Shown here piece after piece: positions 34,403-47,700 of a DNA stretch of 64,000 nt. The translations under genes were made by a program, and so were the position numbers. The notes under the pieces were generated by a model. That model worked only from the letters and a program-made list of their open reading frames with translations. It did not search any database and had not been told where the DNA came from. Origin of the DNA: Galbula dea (taxonomy: Eukaryota; Chordata; Aves; Piciformes; Galbulidae); the NCBI GenBank assembly GCA_013399015.1, contig VWZX01007386.1:434001-498000 (forward strand), in the 5' to 3' direction. The stretch's first letter is position 1, and the number at the start of each line of letters is the position of its first letter.

Positions 34403-37400
34403 TAGAAGACATTTCAGCTTCTTGCCCGTTGATTTTCAGGTGCAACATAATGTAAAGGAGGTGGCATAGTTAAATGCTTTTATTATGTAAAAAGACAAAC
34501 TGCAACCCAACACTACATTGGCAATTAAAGCCCTGTTAACAGTTTTCCTACAAATGATAATAATAGGCCTCCTATTGACACCAGCCAGGACGATCTACAC
34601 ACCATGGTATAAAGCAGCAGTTCCCACCTGACAACCTTGAACATTGTTCCAGGTCTGCAGGAAAGATTTTTGTGAAGTAAATAAAAAACAGATGCTGATA
34701 GAAAGGAGAAGTGATTTTTCATAGGCCTTCCAAGCTATGGAGCAATCTGCAGTGCCATTAGCAGGAAATGACCACAGACCTCATGATGACACTGAATTTG
34801 TAAGCAGAAATATTTGAGAAACTCTATTCTTGCTCATTTCACCATCTCACAGAAATGACTTCACTACAATAGAAAAAATATTTAAATACAGTTCCATAAC
34901 ACTTTTTCTCAGAGACCTCAGCTGACTTCTTCTGAGCTGACAGATTCAAAGGAGCAATCTTCACCACTCCTGCAATTTCTCCTCATCTTTCAAGATAGAG
35001 TTAGAAGCAACTGAAGGGAGGAAAGGAAAAGATTCATGGCACTTGCATAAAGAAATCTTACTTTCCTTCTAAGAAGACAGTGGGAAGGATCTCCTGGAAC
35101 ACTTCTGCATAAGCAAAAAATCAGGGGAAATGGGATGTCAACACCTAGGAAAGGGTGCTACCTGTATTTTGTCTCCCACGCATTTGAAAAGCCAGGATAT
35201 TTTTCCAGGTCATTCCACAAAAGTCCTAGATGTTGACCTGATTTTTATCTGACATCTAGAAAGGTTTGCCCTAGGTCACCACACATGCTACATTCCTATA
35301 TTATAGCAAGGGAGATGTGGCACATCACAGGTACCTCTGCTCAAGAACCCACCTAACTGTGTGCACCTTAACAGCAGCCACAGCCTCTGGCCCCACTTCT
35401 GTCCTCTGGTCTTAAAATAACCTCCCCTATATCAAGAGGTATAGAGAGATCCAGACATCCAAATAGAGTTAGATGAATCACACTTAGAGCTGCACACTTG
35501 CTACAGTCATGATTTCCAGAAAGGCATTTTGCAACCCTTCATAGTCCCAGCATTTGTCACTACCAACAACCAACTGTTTACTAAAGCTTCGGCTCCCATC
35601 CTGCAGACATGAGACTGCTCACGTATTGAAAGCCAGATATAAATCCTACTGTCTGCAGCATGTAACTTCTTCTGTGAAAAATTAAGGGGCATGGATTATT
35701 TTATTTATTCCATGACAATTAAAAAAGCAGGTGTATTTTGATTTCCTCAGGTGAAACTAAGACATTTTCCACATCCTTCCTTCCTGAAATGACCTATGTT
35801 CATCATTAGTGGTGCTAAGAGAGACTCTGAATCATTTGGATCTGATGCTTATACTTTGACTAGAGTTTTAAATTAAAACAACTAAGAACAAAATATTTTT
35901 TCTTCTTATCCCATGCATTTTACCTCTCAGTTTGAAATAATAAGTGATTATGAAACAAAGTTATAAGGGTTCCTAAATTTACATTGAGATTTTCCAGTTG
36001 CTCTCCTAATGTTTTCAGTACTAATGTATCATACACAAAGGTCTTATGCCAAATATTTGCAAGGATGTGCCTAAATCTTTTCTAATCTTTTTCAATCTCA
36101 GTTAATAAAACCCTGAATTAAAAACATACAAAATGAAGAGATCTGGCTTCAGATCTTTACTTCCAGCTACACTTCCAGTTATAGAGGAAGGCCTAATTTC
36201 TAGTGAAATTCCACAGGGCTTTGCAGAGTCCTCAAAGCCTTTCTCTTGTGGCAGAAATCAGAGAAACTTCCAGGATACACAGATTTATACCAGCATAAGG
36301 TCTTCCAGAATTGCTCTGTTATGGATACCAAACACCAAACACTCTTCCTCCAGCAATGGAAAAAAGGCCAGTGCCTTTAACATAGTGTTATCAGCATGAC
36401 TGACCCTATGAGTCATTTTTGCAGTGGAATGAGTGTCTTGACTCTCCAGCTCCAACACCAGCCTCTCCCTCGTAGTCCCAGATGCAGAAGCCAGCAGGAA
36501 TCACAGCTCTCTTCTGCATATCTCACCACTCCAAATTATTGCTGCATTTAAAAGACATAGAGGAATTAGCTGTAAAATTCACTTGGAAAAAAGAATTTTC
36601 TTGGCCAGAAGAAGTGAGGCACTTAGCCTGAAGTTTCACAGATGAACTCAAGGAAGGGTTTTGAGAGGTAAGAGGGAAAAGGAAGTCTATTTCCTACACT
36701 GGTGTCATCTGGGTCATCCTAAACTCCCAGTTCCTTCAGAGCAGACATGTGATGTGGTTGTACAGCCTTCTCCTTCAGCAGTCAGTCACACCCACCCCAG
36801 CACATAGTGTAACACAGTCACCACTGACGCAGAAAAGGAGTTTTTGATCCAACAGGTCTATTTATTGCGTCTGATCAAAAGGCTGCTGCTCATGGGTTTT
36901 CATGCAAGTTGCTTTAACACAGTGTAACCATGAAAAGCTTAATACTACAAGGGTGGGAGGGGGGTCTCTAAATTTTTTCTTTTACCCTTAACTTTGGAAC
37001 ATTAAGGAAAGCCATGTTACTTGTATTAAATAACAGGCATAAATTCTTAATGGCAAAGTTACAAAAAACCCCAACCAACCAAACAAAAAACACAAACAAA
37101 ACAAACCACGAAAAACCCTAAAAGCCATAATCAGTCCCAGCCCAAGAAGGAGACACAGTACTTTCACTTCCTCAGTTTACAGTTACCACAAGATTTCAGC
37201 CCTGTGCATTTACTAATTTCAACCTTGCTGGATCTATATTATTGTGGCCAGCCTCCATCCCTCCACTTCCTTTCCTGACTTCCTGACTTACCCAAGTAAC
37301 CAAAACACATGAGGTAGTTTGCTTTAAGTGCTGTTTGCTTTCCTCTCTGAAGTCAAGCTCTTCTACTACCAGCCTGTTTAGAGACCTCAAACCAAAACCA

Positions 37401-38330
37401 GCAGAAAACTACTGATGTAACATGCTGCAGCTCCCCAGTCTTCTGCTTTTGGACATTCAGAAGGTCAGGCTGCTTGGATGCTTCTCTACAGCCAGGCATG
37501 AATCACAGACAGTGAAACAGCAGCCGGCCACGCTTCCCAAACGCTCCTTTTCCATTCCTACCTGTGGTGCTGCAGCAGCAGAGATCTCTCAGCTTGCCCA
37601 CATTTCTGCATTCACAATCATCTTTGATTTTTTCCTAGGTCTTTATTTTTCTGCCTTGCTTCTAATGGAAATGTATTAATGTTTTGCAACCTACTCAGGA
37701 TAACAGCTGCCCAATTCAATGTCTCCTCCACTGTACTGGCTCTGGAATGTGCTCTCTCTTATCATTTATTTTGGCAACAATAACCCCAACACGATTTTAT
37801 TGCCTTCAGGAAGTCTTTTTTTCCTGGTCTGCTCTGGGTTGTTGGGGTTTTTTTTGACTCTCAATAACTGCTGAATTCCTAGTCACGCTGTATTAAGACA
37901 AATTAAGGTACAAGCCCTCCGTTTTCATTCCTGAGCTAACAGAAGTCGAGTGCTGAACTTCCCGTTAAAATCAAAGGGAAATTCTTCAGCGAAATTTAAC
38001 ACGTTTCATCTCACAACTGGGGTGACCTGAGGGCAACCGCAAAGCCAATTTTCTCGGCGGGGTGAAATTTATCCCACCTGGTTTTTACAAACTGCACACT
38101 TCTAACTTTGTACAGACACATCTGAAAGATTAAAGCAGTCAAACTGTGCTGTAAGCTTATCTCCTATAGGAAAACACCCATTTAAGCTAGGCTGATGATG
38201 CTCTTAAGTTAAACTAAACCTATGCCAGCGCAGCGAAGCATCACCTGCACACAGCCGGGATGGAATCTGTCCATTTCTTGCACTTTACGCCCTTACAGCA
38301 CTGAGTTACTCCTCCCAGACCATGGCATCC
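34403..38330. other. Intergenic sequence, CD9-proximal part
   Basis: No gene is supported. An A/C-rich low-complexity tract lies at 37064-37121. CpG frequency rises from about 37900 toward the CD9 island. Open frames of 60-88 residues show no domain signature. Confidence 0.65.
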
Positions 38331-38452
38331 AGGCGCAAGAACGCACCATCCCCGCCCTTGGAGCGACACCGGTGCCGGGGCCGCCTTGGGCCGCGGCTGG
38401 AAAAACCCCCTCGGGGATCCCCGACCGGGATCCTCAGCGGGGAGGGCACAGC

Positions 38453-38507
38453 GGAGCAGAGGGGAAGGAGGGGGAAGAAGGGGGAGGGAAGAGGAGGGAA
38501 GGGGGCG
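38453..38507 (+). promoter_or_regulatory. Purine-only G-rich tract in the CD9 promoter
   Basis: About 50 consecutive bases are nearly all A or G, with many runs of three or more G (GGGGAAGGAGGGGGAAGAAG and onward). The strand could form a G-quadruplex or, with its complement, a triplex. It lies directly before the first GC box. A role in CD9 transcription is inferred only. Confidence 0.5.
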
Positions 38508-38720
38508 GTGTCTCCCGGGGCGGGCGGTGGCAGGTGCGGGGCGGTGGGAGCGGGTCATTGGGTGTCCGGTGCGGGGGCGGAGAGAGGGCCGGGCAGCGGT
38601 GGGGAGAGGAGAACCCGGGAGAGACTTGGAAGAGTCTGATTTAAGGAGTGGCGCCGGCTTGAGGTGTCTTTGCGTTACCGTGCCTGTCGCTGCGACCTAG
38701 CCGCCGCCACCACCATCATC

Positions 38721-38786
38721 ATGCCCGTCAAAGGAGGCACTAAGTGCATCAAGTACTTGCTCTTCGGCTTCAACTTCATTTTCTGG
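38721..38786 (+). CDS. CD9: CD9 exon 1 (start codon, N-terminus and first half of TM1)
   Basis: The exon has 22 codons, beginning MPVKGGTKCIKYLLFGFNF and ending at Phe-Trp22, identical to the mammalian N-terminus as I recall it. The donor is GTGAGG, phase 0. The context CATCATCATGC has A at -3. C9 is the first palmitoylation site. Reading open into the intron is a CpG-island artefact. Confidence 0.97.
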
Positions 38787-41700
38787 GTGAGGGATCCGAG
38801 CCTGGCTCTGGGCAGAGACAACCAGCGGCAAGGCTGTGCCCCTTCTTGGTGCTCCCCGACGGGGCAGCTCGGAAGGGAGCCCATGGGAACAGGGTGGGGA
38901 GGGGCAAAACATGGGAGTAGGGGTTTTATTATCTTTGAAGGGGGGAGAGGGGATGTTGCTGGTTTTCTTACTTTTCCTTTTGTAACCCTATCTTGCCCGG
39001 GAGGTGAGGGGTGAGTGCCCAGCTCCGCTTCCAGCTCACCCCTCCCCAGTCTCTCCCAGGCCGGCCGCCGGTACTTGAGGTGGCAGGCTGGGCGGTGGTA
39101 GCACCAGAGGCTCCTCGGCAACGCTCTGCCCGCAGTCGGGCGAGACTTTCGTAGCTCTCCCTACGCGGGGGTGGCACCGGCTGAGTCCCTCGGGCCTGGA
39201 GCCGCCTCGCCGCGACAGGCGTGTCCCCAGCCAGGGAGCGCTGCCTGGTTACCTGTTGCGAAACTTAAACTGTGCAGCCTAGTCCGGAGGAGGTGCCCTC
39301 CTAAGATGCATACCTGGCTCTGTACCTTCTTATTTTGGGGGTTAGGACGGTGATTACTGTAAGGCTGACTGTTTTCTTTGTGTTACCGTGTGCGGGGAGT
39401 GCTGCGTGTGAAGGTAGCTTTTCCCTTCAGCCGGACATATGAGTCCAACGCTTGCCTAGAAACTCTCTTTGAGAGTTTTACTTCTCGGTAGTGTTTTTTT
39501 TCTGGTACGAAAGCAGTGACTGGGGGTGGTGAGCTGATGTGCTTGTGGTGCCGATGACTGTCTCTTGTTTACCAGGCAGTGTCACAAGAGAGGTTACGGC
39601 TGCTTCTCCAGCACTCGGGGTGTGGACGTCTGAATTTAGCATCGTCTGCGTTGTAGAAAAATACACAGGGAACACAGTATAGCAGACTGCCTGCCAAATG
39701 TATAGGTGTGAGGTTCAAAAAAAAGAATTTTCTCTTGGCTCTCTGCTACAGTAGAGGAATGTGTGTGTGACTCTCTTTCACCCTCTGATGTGGCGATATT
39801 AAGTCGACGCTGTGGAAATAAACTGCTTCTGGAGTCAGTCACATTATCGTATGTGGGATGACTGGAAGACATAAAGCTAACGGATGAAATACTTGTGATC
39901 TCCCAACTTACAAATGGGTTTCAGCAGAGTAGGAAAATGGAACTGGGCTCCATTTGAGTGAAGTAGTGCAGAGGAACTTTACAAGGGCACAGGAAAGCAC
40001 ATTTTGCTACCCAAGACTCGCCAGGAGGGTGAGCAGGAGGTCGTATATGGAGAGTTATTGCTGCTAAGAATTAAAAGGCTAACAACGCCTTCTGCGTCTG
40101 TGAGGTGCTAAACCTCTTGTTGAAACGGCAGGAAATACACATGTTTTGCTTGGCAGGTTTTTGTTTGGGGTGGTTTTTTTCTTCTTAAAGCGACAGACTT
40201 TCTACAAGCTACATTATAGCACAAAAAATGCTTGTGGCAAAGGTGTTGCCTCAAAGACACTCCTAATGTGAGCATCACCACTCTGCTTTCTGGGGCCCAG
40301 GATTAAGAATGGGGAGCATCTTTTTGTTTAGCTCAGGAGTTACCTGTTGCTTGGGAATGTCGTGGTAATGAAGCTCAGAAGCTTTATTTGCACCTTTAGG
40401 TGCCCAGTAAGCACGGATGACTGTTAATGGAGTTGGGGGGAGGAAGTATGGTGGTAGGGAAGAGAGTTTTACCATGCATAGAGTGGTACTGTGGCCCAGA
40501 GGAGCCATGAGGATGCAGCTTTAAGGATATTTTTAGGGGTTGTCTCTGCATAGTTGGCATGGGGGGGGTAGAAAAAGGAAGCAGAAAGTGAAGCAGTTTG
40601 GCATAGGAGACTATTAAAACAAAAATTAGGAAACTCAAAAAGCTGAGGCTGTGTCTGAAGGAAGGAGATAACAGTTGATAAATGCTGGCAGGTCAAATAA
40701 AAATGTCATAATGCCAGCTGAAGGAAAGTTTCAGGAATAACTTGGAAAAGCAAACACAACTAACACATCCATCTTCAGACCTATTAGGACAAGGGAGCTT
40801 CCCATAGAGTCCTTACAGATTGTGACTCGTCCAGGTTTGAGGGTGTTGGGAGTGATGTTTTGTGGCACTTCTCTTAGTGGGGTTGCTTGAGAAGACCTTG
40901 GAAAAGTTCTGTGTCATAACCTGTCTCTGATTCTGAATCTCTCAGACTTGACTTAACCTCTAAATGAAAAGGTGATGAAACAACAGCAAATGGTGATTAA
41001 CAACTTTCCAGGGTCACACAGCAGTTAGTTCAGAGCTATAGATGTGTTGCAATTAGGTAAAGCCTTCAGCTCACCACCCACCTCAGTACCAGAGGGCTGG
41101 TATGTGGCAAATTTTGGGGTTTGTTTCATGTCATTTTGGGGTATGTAGAGAGTGGCACATGTAGTGCCTCTGGAGGAGAAGGTTCTTAAAAAATAACAAG
41201 ATGGTGCACACATGGAGGTGTGATGTTGGAGAAGAGAGAATGGCCACTGCCAGGGGAGGTTGGACTTCACAAAGCTGTTAACTTGAAGCCTTTAAAACCC
41301 TGAAACTTAGAGAGCAAGGGCCAGCTGATGTTATTTCACATGTTCCTGGAAATCTCAGGGCTCTTAGGGTAACTTAGCAGTCCTGGAGTAAGGTCCTGTT
41401 AGGATGAAATTGTGGACTGAGTGAAGGCAGGGGTGAGAGGAGGTGGAGCTCTCTTGGTGGAGAGAACCAGCAGAGTTGGCATGAAGAAGCAAACTGTGTG
41501 GTGGTCAGTGCAGTCCCACCTAATCTGGAAAAGCATGTGAGAACACTTTTAGTAATGGATGCTACTCAGTCACTAGATTGAGGAAGATGGGTGCATGCTC
41601 ACCTGGCAGGCTATGTGAGAGTGTGACGCTTGCCAAAGGAAGGCATCAAGTAACATATGGAAGGCAGGAGCAAGAAGCAGCATAGAACTATGAACTAATC

Positions 41701-44700
41701 TGCCACAAAGCAATGAAGTCTTAGGAGAAAAGGGTCTATGTAGCTTCCAAAAAGCACCAGGTGGGTACTTAGCAACAATGGAGGGGGGGTGGGGGTGGGG
41801 GGAATCTTCAAAACTGAAGGACCTAGAAAAGAAAGAATAGCATGCTGGTGTCCTGCAAGTGCTGTGAGCTCCTCTGCTCTACCTATTATAAGAGGAACAT
41901 AGCAGAGCTTGGGAATGACTGGGAAAGGAAAAGGAGTGTTTCTGCTGCTAGAAAGTGTTAGGGAATTGGGGTTCTTCAGCCTGGAAACAGATGAGGGCAA
42001 TGTTCTAGAGGTCTGTAGGATCATGATTGGCCAGGTAGTAGGTGGGGCCTGACTGTAGTAAAGAGTCAGTGAGCAAGATCTGAAGGTTATTAAGTCTGAA
42101 AACAGGAAGTTTCAGAAGAAAATATGGCTGTGGGGTTGGTGGTAGTGCTGTCTCAGCAGGTGTTGTGGAGTATGTGACTCAATGGGTACCTAGCTAACAT
42201 GGTGTTCAGCAGCCTTCAGTTAATTTTTCTCTAAAAAGGTTTTGTCTCTCTTCACCCAACCTGTGAGTGCTCAGCATACAAAATGGGAAGTTAGTCCTGG
42301 GATATGCTACTCTCTGCCATGTTCTGATAACCCTTCCTGAGGAGACCCCTTGTAAGATGCTGTGCTAGATTACAATGGTAACTAAATAGATGGCTTGTCT
42401 CCAGTTGGGAGGGCCAGGCCAGGCATATATCTTGCTAGTGTGGTGTTCTCTGCAACTTGTGGAACTCTGGAGCTTTGGTTAAAATGTGCTTGTGGCCTGA
42501 ATGGAAGGTGTGGAGGGAACTTTTGGATGGTTGCTATGAATGCTTCTGAAATCTGGTTAACCATTGTATTTGTGGGGAAAAGTTTTTACTGTTGTGTTGG
42601 AGTAGATCAGTAAATTACATGATCCAGATGATCACTGCTTGGAAGTGCAGGAATGAGGGGTGGCTCATTTTCCCTTTGTTTCAAGTATTGCTATAGATCC
42701 CAGGCTTCTTGCTGCTGTTCTGCTGCTTGTTAGGGCTGCATACTCCAGGGAACTTCACATTATGTGCCTTAAATCTGAGCAGTGGAGTGGTCTTGCCAGA
42801 GTTGCTTTTGAGCAACCTTAGCCTGAGTGCCTGCTAAAGGAAGGTGAGCAAGATTAGGCCTGGGGGGCTCTCTTCTTTCTGTAGTTTGAAGATACCTGTG
42901 ACATTGTCCTGAGCCATAATGTAGTCTGCTCATGCTGCACTAGGAACAGCCAGGAGTAAGTTGATCCTCAGACTTCTGTAGAGGGTCTTCCCTGCTCAGC
43001 TGGGGAAGAGGATTTGCAGGATGGGCAGGGAAATATGCATGTGTGTTTGTGTATATGCACACACACAAAAGCAACAGAAATCAGTTGCCTTTGTTTTCGG
43101 TAATCAGCTGATTTAGTTGTTGACTGCAGCATTTAAATCAAACCAAGCCGAGCACAAGCAGCAATGTATTTTAACTCCAGTAAGTGCTGTGAAGTCAGGA
43201 ATGGAGTTTGGAGGGTGTTGCCTTGAGAAACTTGATGTGAAGCTGCTTGTACTTCGAGTTCTAGCAGTCCTAGCTCCTATTTGCAATTTAAATTGCAAAT
43301 ATAGTAGACTGGCTTCTGAATAGGAACTTGTATGAAATGGGCACTAGTCTTGGCAGTGGTTCAGGAATTCTGGAACGCTGCTCCTACTGTACTGGAGCAC
43401 CATTTTATTGCAATAAATACTGTGACATTAACATAGCCCACAACATTCTTGAAGCTAGCTTAAGCAGAAAGAAAATACTTCCTTTCCAATCTACTTTTTT
43501 TTTTTCAAAGGAATTTGGAAATAACTGCAGTTTCTTATATAACTGCTGGCACTTATTGCAACTCTGTTAAGAAAGTGGTGGTTTTCTGTTGTGTTTTTCA
43601 GAAGTTTGAAAACCTGTGCTGTTGTGGATAACACTGATCCTGTAATTAAGGGTTTAGAGTGATGTTGAGCCTCATCTATATTTACTGTTTATGGGGTTTT
43701 ATTTATAGAGTACCAGCAAGTAACAGGACAGAAACACAGTTCATTACTGCTTGTAATGCTCTCTATTTCTTTGCCTATGTGCTTTGCAACATTATATGAC
43801 CAGCCCTGGCTTTGTTAATCCAGTGTCTTGCACAGCAGGGAAGAAGTTAGTTATCTGTCTTATGCAGGGGAAGATCTGAGTCAGATGTTTAGCTAGAAGT
43901 TTTTACCTATTTGAGGTGAAGGGAACCTGTGCAAGGAACAGTCATGTAGAGCATCATATCTTCTTACTTCAAGAAAAAAAATCAGTAATAGTCTGCTAGA
44001 TGCAATGCTGAGCTGCCAACACAATGTAATATTTTTGACTGACTGCTATATTTCCATATATTTACTTACCTTCTCCTAGAGATAATGCCATTAAGTTAAT
44101 AGAAGTTGCACATAAGCTTAGCATGAATGTGCAAAAAGTAGCAGAACCTGGGTTTTGATCCATATTTTAGGAGTTCTTACAGTGTCTGCTTTCTTCCCTA
44201 TCCCAGCCTCCCTGCTGTGGAAGTGAAGAGAGGGCTGGTAGTAACCTGGTAGATGCTGGGCAGAGGGAGGGGAATATCTCCCCCTCTCAAAACTTTAACT
44301 GCTTGGACTTTGAGCCCCTTGAGAGGTAGTTCTGTCAATAGAAATGTAAGATGCTTTAGGAAGTGGGGTGCTTGCCTGGGGATTTTTTTTCTTGATGAAT
44401 CAAGGTGACAAAGTCAGAAGGGACTGAACAAAACAGTCCTTGCAAAACAGTGGCTAAACCTAAAACTTCCCAGCTTCTGAAAGTCGTGTCATGCATTGCT
44501 GTATAATGGGCTAAGTTAGCAAAAATTGGAGTTTCCAGTTTAAAAATCTCCAGTTTTTAATATATTTACATCAATATCATTAAATCTAATGATTCTATGT
44601 GCAAGCCTTCTGCTGGGAGACCATATCTGAAATCTAAAGGAAAAAAATGCTGTGGAAATGGATATCATGCCTGAATGCTCCAGGTTCATGCTGAAGTTAA

Positions 44701-47700
44701 CCAAGTACAGCCAAGTGAGGAAGGCAGAGTTCAGAACGGCTTTTGCCTCCGGGGCAAATGGTTTCCTTCTCAAGTATATTATGGATGTCCTCTGCAGTTG
44801 TACAGATCACTTGTCAGTTATCTCTTCTCAGATGGAAGGCTTTTAACACAGCCCTGCACCTTCTCTAGTGAGCCTCCTGTACAGGACTTCCCCACCCATC
44901 CAGCCCCAGGCTGACAAGTGCCTTCTCCAGTTCAGCCCTTTCCATTGCCCTGGCTGCTTGTCAGGGTATGTTTGCCTGTGACTGGGGAGGAACAAAAAAA
45001 GCCTCCCCAGGACTAGAGGAGGAATAACCTGGTGTTTTTATCTGTGCTTTGCATATGTCCATTGCAGCTATAGAAGTCACTATGAGCTGGGAGCTGTAAG
45101 ATGCTTAGCAGTGGTTAGGGAAAACACAAGGAAGCCTTTTAGCATGAGCAGAGATGTAGGTAGCATACATGTACCAGGACATGCTGTTACTGAGAGTCAC
45201 TGACACACACTTTTCCAATACAGTGAGTGAGTAGTACTCCTTTAACTTCACATTTTGGTCAGATTGGCAAAAAACCCACAACCTCTTCTGAGTTCTCTTT
45301 CCTGTACTCATTGCTACAAAAGTATAGTACAAGTATGTTTTACAAGCACTTGAGTCTGCCTTTTTCCTCAGTTTTTTAATTTTCATTGCACACACACAGT
45401 GACTAGCTTCAGGAAAAGTCAGTTTTGGTCTTTCTGTTAAATTTCTTTTTTTAGCACAGGATAGATTTACTTAGAAATATCCTGTATTACTCAACTCCTG
45501 TGACAAAACAAGTCTGAGTCTTAGATTGGGAAAACACTTGGATTAAAAACTCAACAAGCAGCTCTTTAGGGGATCTGCTTCCATGCAGCCTTGGCAAGGG
45601 GGGCTTGCACCCCTTTCCTGGGGAGGAAAAACACAGCTACCCAAACCATCCCAATACAACTTCCAGAACCAACTGGCATAGCATGCATGAGCAGAGGAGT
45701 GGCCATGGACCAGCCTCTGCTGTGCCAGATTGGTCTGAGTGGCTGCCAAGTGCAGTGGGTGCCCATAGGGCTATGCTTGCATCTTCCTCTGAGGCTAGCT
45801 TTGATGCCCTCATCTCTCCTTGTTTTGATGAAAACATAAAGCTTTAAATTACTTTCTTGTCTTCTGCTTTAAAACTGCCTTTTTTTAGTTCAGTGGCTGT
45901 TGTGGGTAGGAAAGGCACAGACTTGAGAACACAAGTCTGCTTTCTTTAAACTGAGACAGTCACTTTCTTGCAAGGAGCTGCTTGCTTTTTTTCTCTAGAC
46001 CACCATGGAGAGAATTACACTTTTCAGTCCTACCACTTTTTTAGTGATATGGAGCAATTCACTGGCATTAAGTATTACCACTGCTCTGTGATCCCATAGT
46101 AAGTCTTTTGCCTCCTTGTGATCATCTTAACTTTTTCACAGTATGATTGCTTTCCCAAGGAGAAAACATGCAGCTTAACCCTTCCCTCTGCTACCTAGAG
46201 TTAAGTTTGTTTTTTGATACAAGCCATAGAGATATTTCATCTCTCCCTATCATCAATCAGTTTTTCTGAAGAGATCAAGCAAAACAAAACATGCTCAGTT
46301 AATGAACTTGTAAGCTTATCCATGTGTCTGTAGAATGGTTTAGTTTCTTCACAGTTTGAGTAGTCTAGCCTTAAAGGTCTGCTGGGAGATCAGCTCTGGG
46401 TTTTAGTTTTGCAGTCCTTTGCAGTGTACTGCTCCATTTGCAGTGCTGCCCCTGAGCTTTGGAACACTGAGGGTTGTCAAATCAGCCAGGTAAGTGCAGA
46501 CAGCTAGGTGTGCTTAGGCTTATAGCTTTGCAATTCATGAGTTCCTAGCAAAACAAGGAGAGGCTGTAGGTTTTTTTTAATGTTGCAGATCAGGATGCCT
46601 ATAGAAGCTGAAGGCTTTGACCCAGGAAAGTGAGTGTCAGACAGCACTATTAAACACTGAGTGATTTAACTGCAGGTTAGCAGTACATGAGCTTTTTCCA
46701 TCACCAAGTACTCCTGGCTTTCAAACTGAACTGAGATTGCAAAGGCTTTTTTGGAGTGATACTGTGACTGTGAGCACAGGTAGAGCAGCCACCTTTCTCT
46801 CTGCCAGCCCTCCCACTTGCACCTCTCCCTTCCCATGGGGTGCTGCTGTGACACAATCAATTGAAATAATAATGCTGTTGTGACACACTGTATACTACCA
46901 AGGTTCTCAGTGGAACTTAAACTTTTGTCAGCATAGCCCTAAGAAGGAGAGCAGCAGGTATGTGCAGGCTTTGTTCTTGCAGTGTACTTTGTGAGTAAGC
47001 CTGTGCCTACGCACTCCTGATACCAGCAAAGTGGCTTTTGCATGGGCCTGGAAACCTCTGTGTGGGTTTGGCTCTTTCTGTGTTGTGTATCACTTCATCT
47101 TTCTCCCAGCTAAAACCCTGCAGCTCCTCTTTAAGGCAGGCTTGGAAGTCAGGTGCCTGCCATACAAGAAATGCTGGATTTTCTGGCACTACTGGCCTCT
47201 TTTTCACTCTTTTCATCAGTGATACCTGAGCCTTTGTCACTTCAGTTGGGATGCTCTCTGCTGAGAAGCCACAAGGGATAGACCTTCCCTTAAACCCTCA
47301 CTTAGCTCTGTCTTGTGTGAGTCTTCAAAGCTCTCTGGACTACTTTATTCTTGCTAGAGAAAGACAGCCATGGGCAGCAAAGCTGTGCCTACCTTTGAGC
47401 ACAAACACTGCCATAGCAGTGAGAAAGGACTCTCCAGCAGGAGAGCCTGGGGCTGGGGGGAATTGGGCTTGGTGTGGAAGGAGTATACCCACAGGTGCTT
47501 TCTGTAGGAATACCTTGCATATTCTCACTGAAAATTGACATTAGTAAATGCTTCCCAGTACCTTGGACACGAGTCAAGAATGTTGTTCCCTTCTGGAAGG
47601 AACTTCTTATCGGAGATAAGGGGTTGTTTTTTTCATGCATGCTTTGCCTAATCAAAGCTCCAGACTTTCCAAGCTTATGGCTCACTCTTAAGTGACATTT

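Larger units (their letters stand above)
38330..39300. promoter_or_regulatory. CpG island covering the CD9 promoter, exon 1 and start of intron 1
   Basis: CpG dinucleotides and G+C content rise sharply here compared with the AT-rich flanks. No TATA box is visible upstream of the CD9 start codon. GC boxes (GGGCGG, Sp1-type) are seen at 38503-38508, 38522-38527, 38539-38544 and 38575-38580. The architecture fits a broadly expressed gene with dispersed start sites. The transcription start probably lies between about 38580 and 38690, but it cannot be fixed from sequence alone. Confidence 0.8.

Noticed and set aside
38222..39121. Several overlapping open frames of 100-148 codons on both strands around the CD9 start
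   Set aside because: The region is a CpG island in which stop codons are rare. The frames are Gly/Arg/Pro-rich and only the 22 codons of CD9 exon 1 match a known protein.
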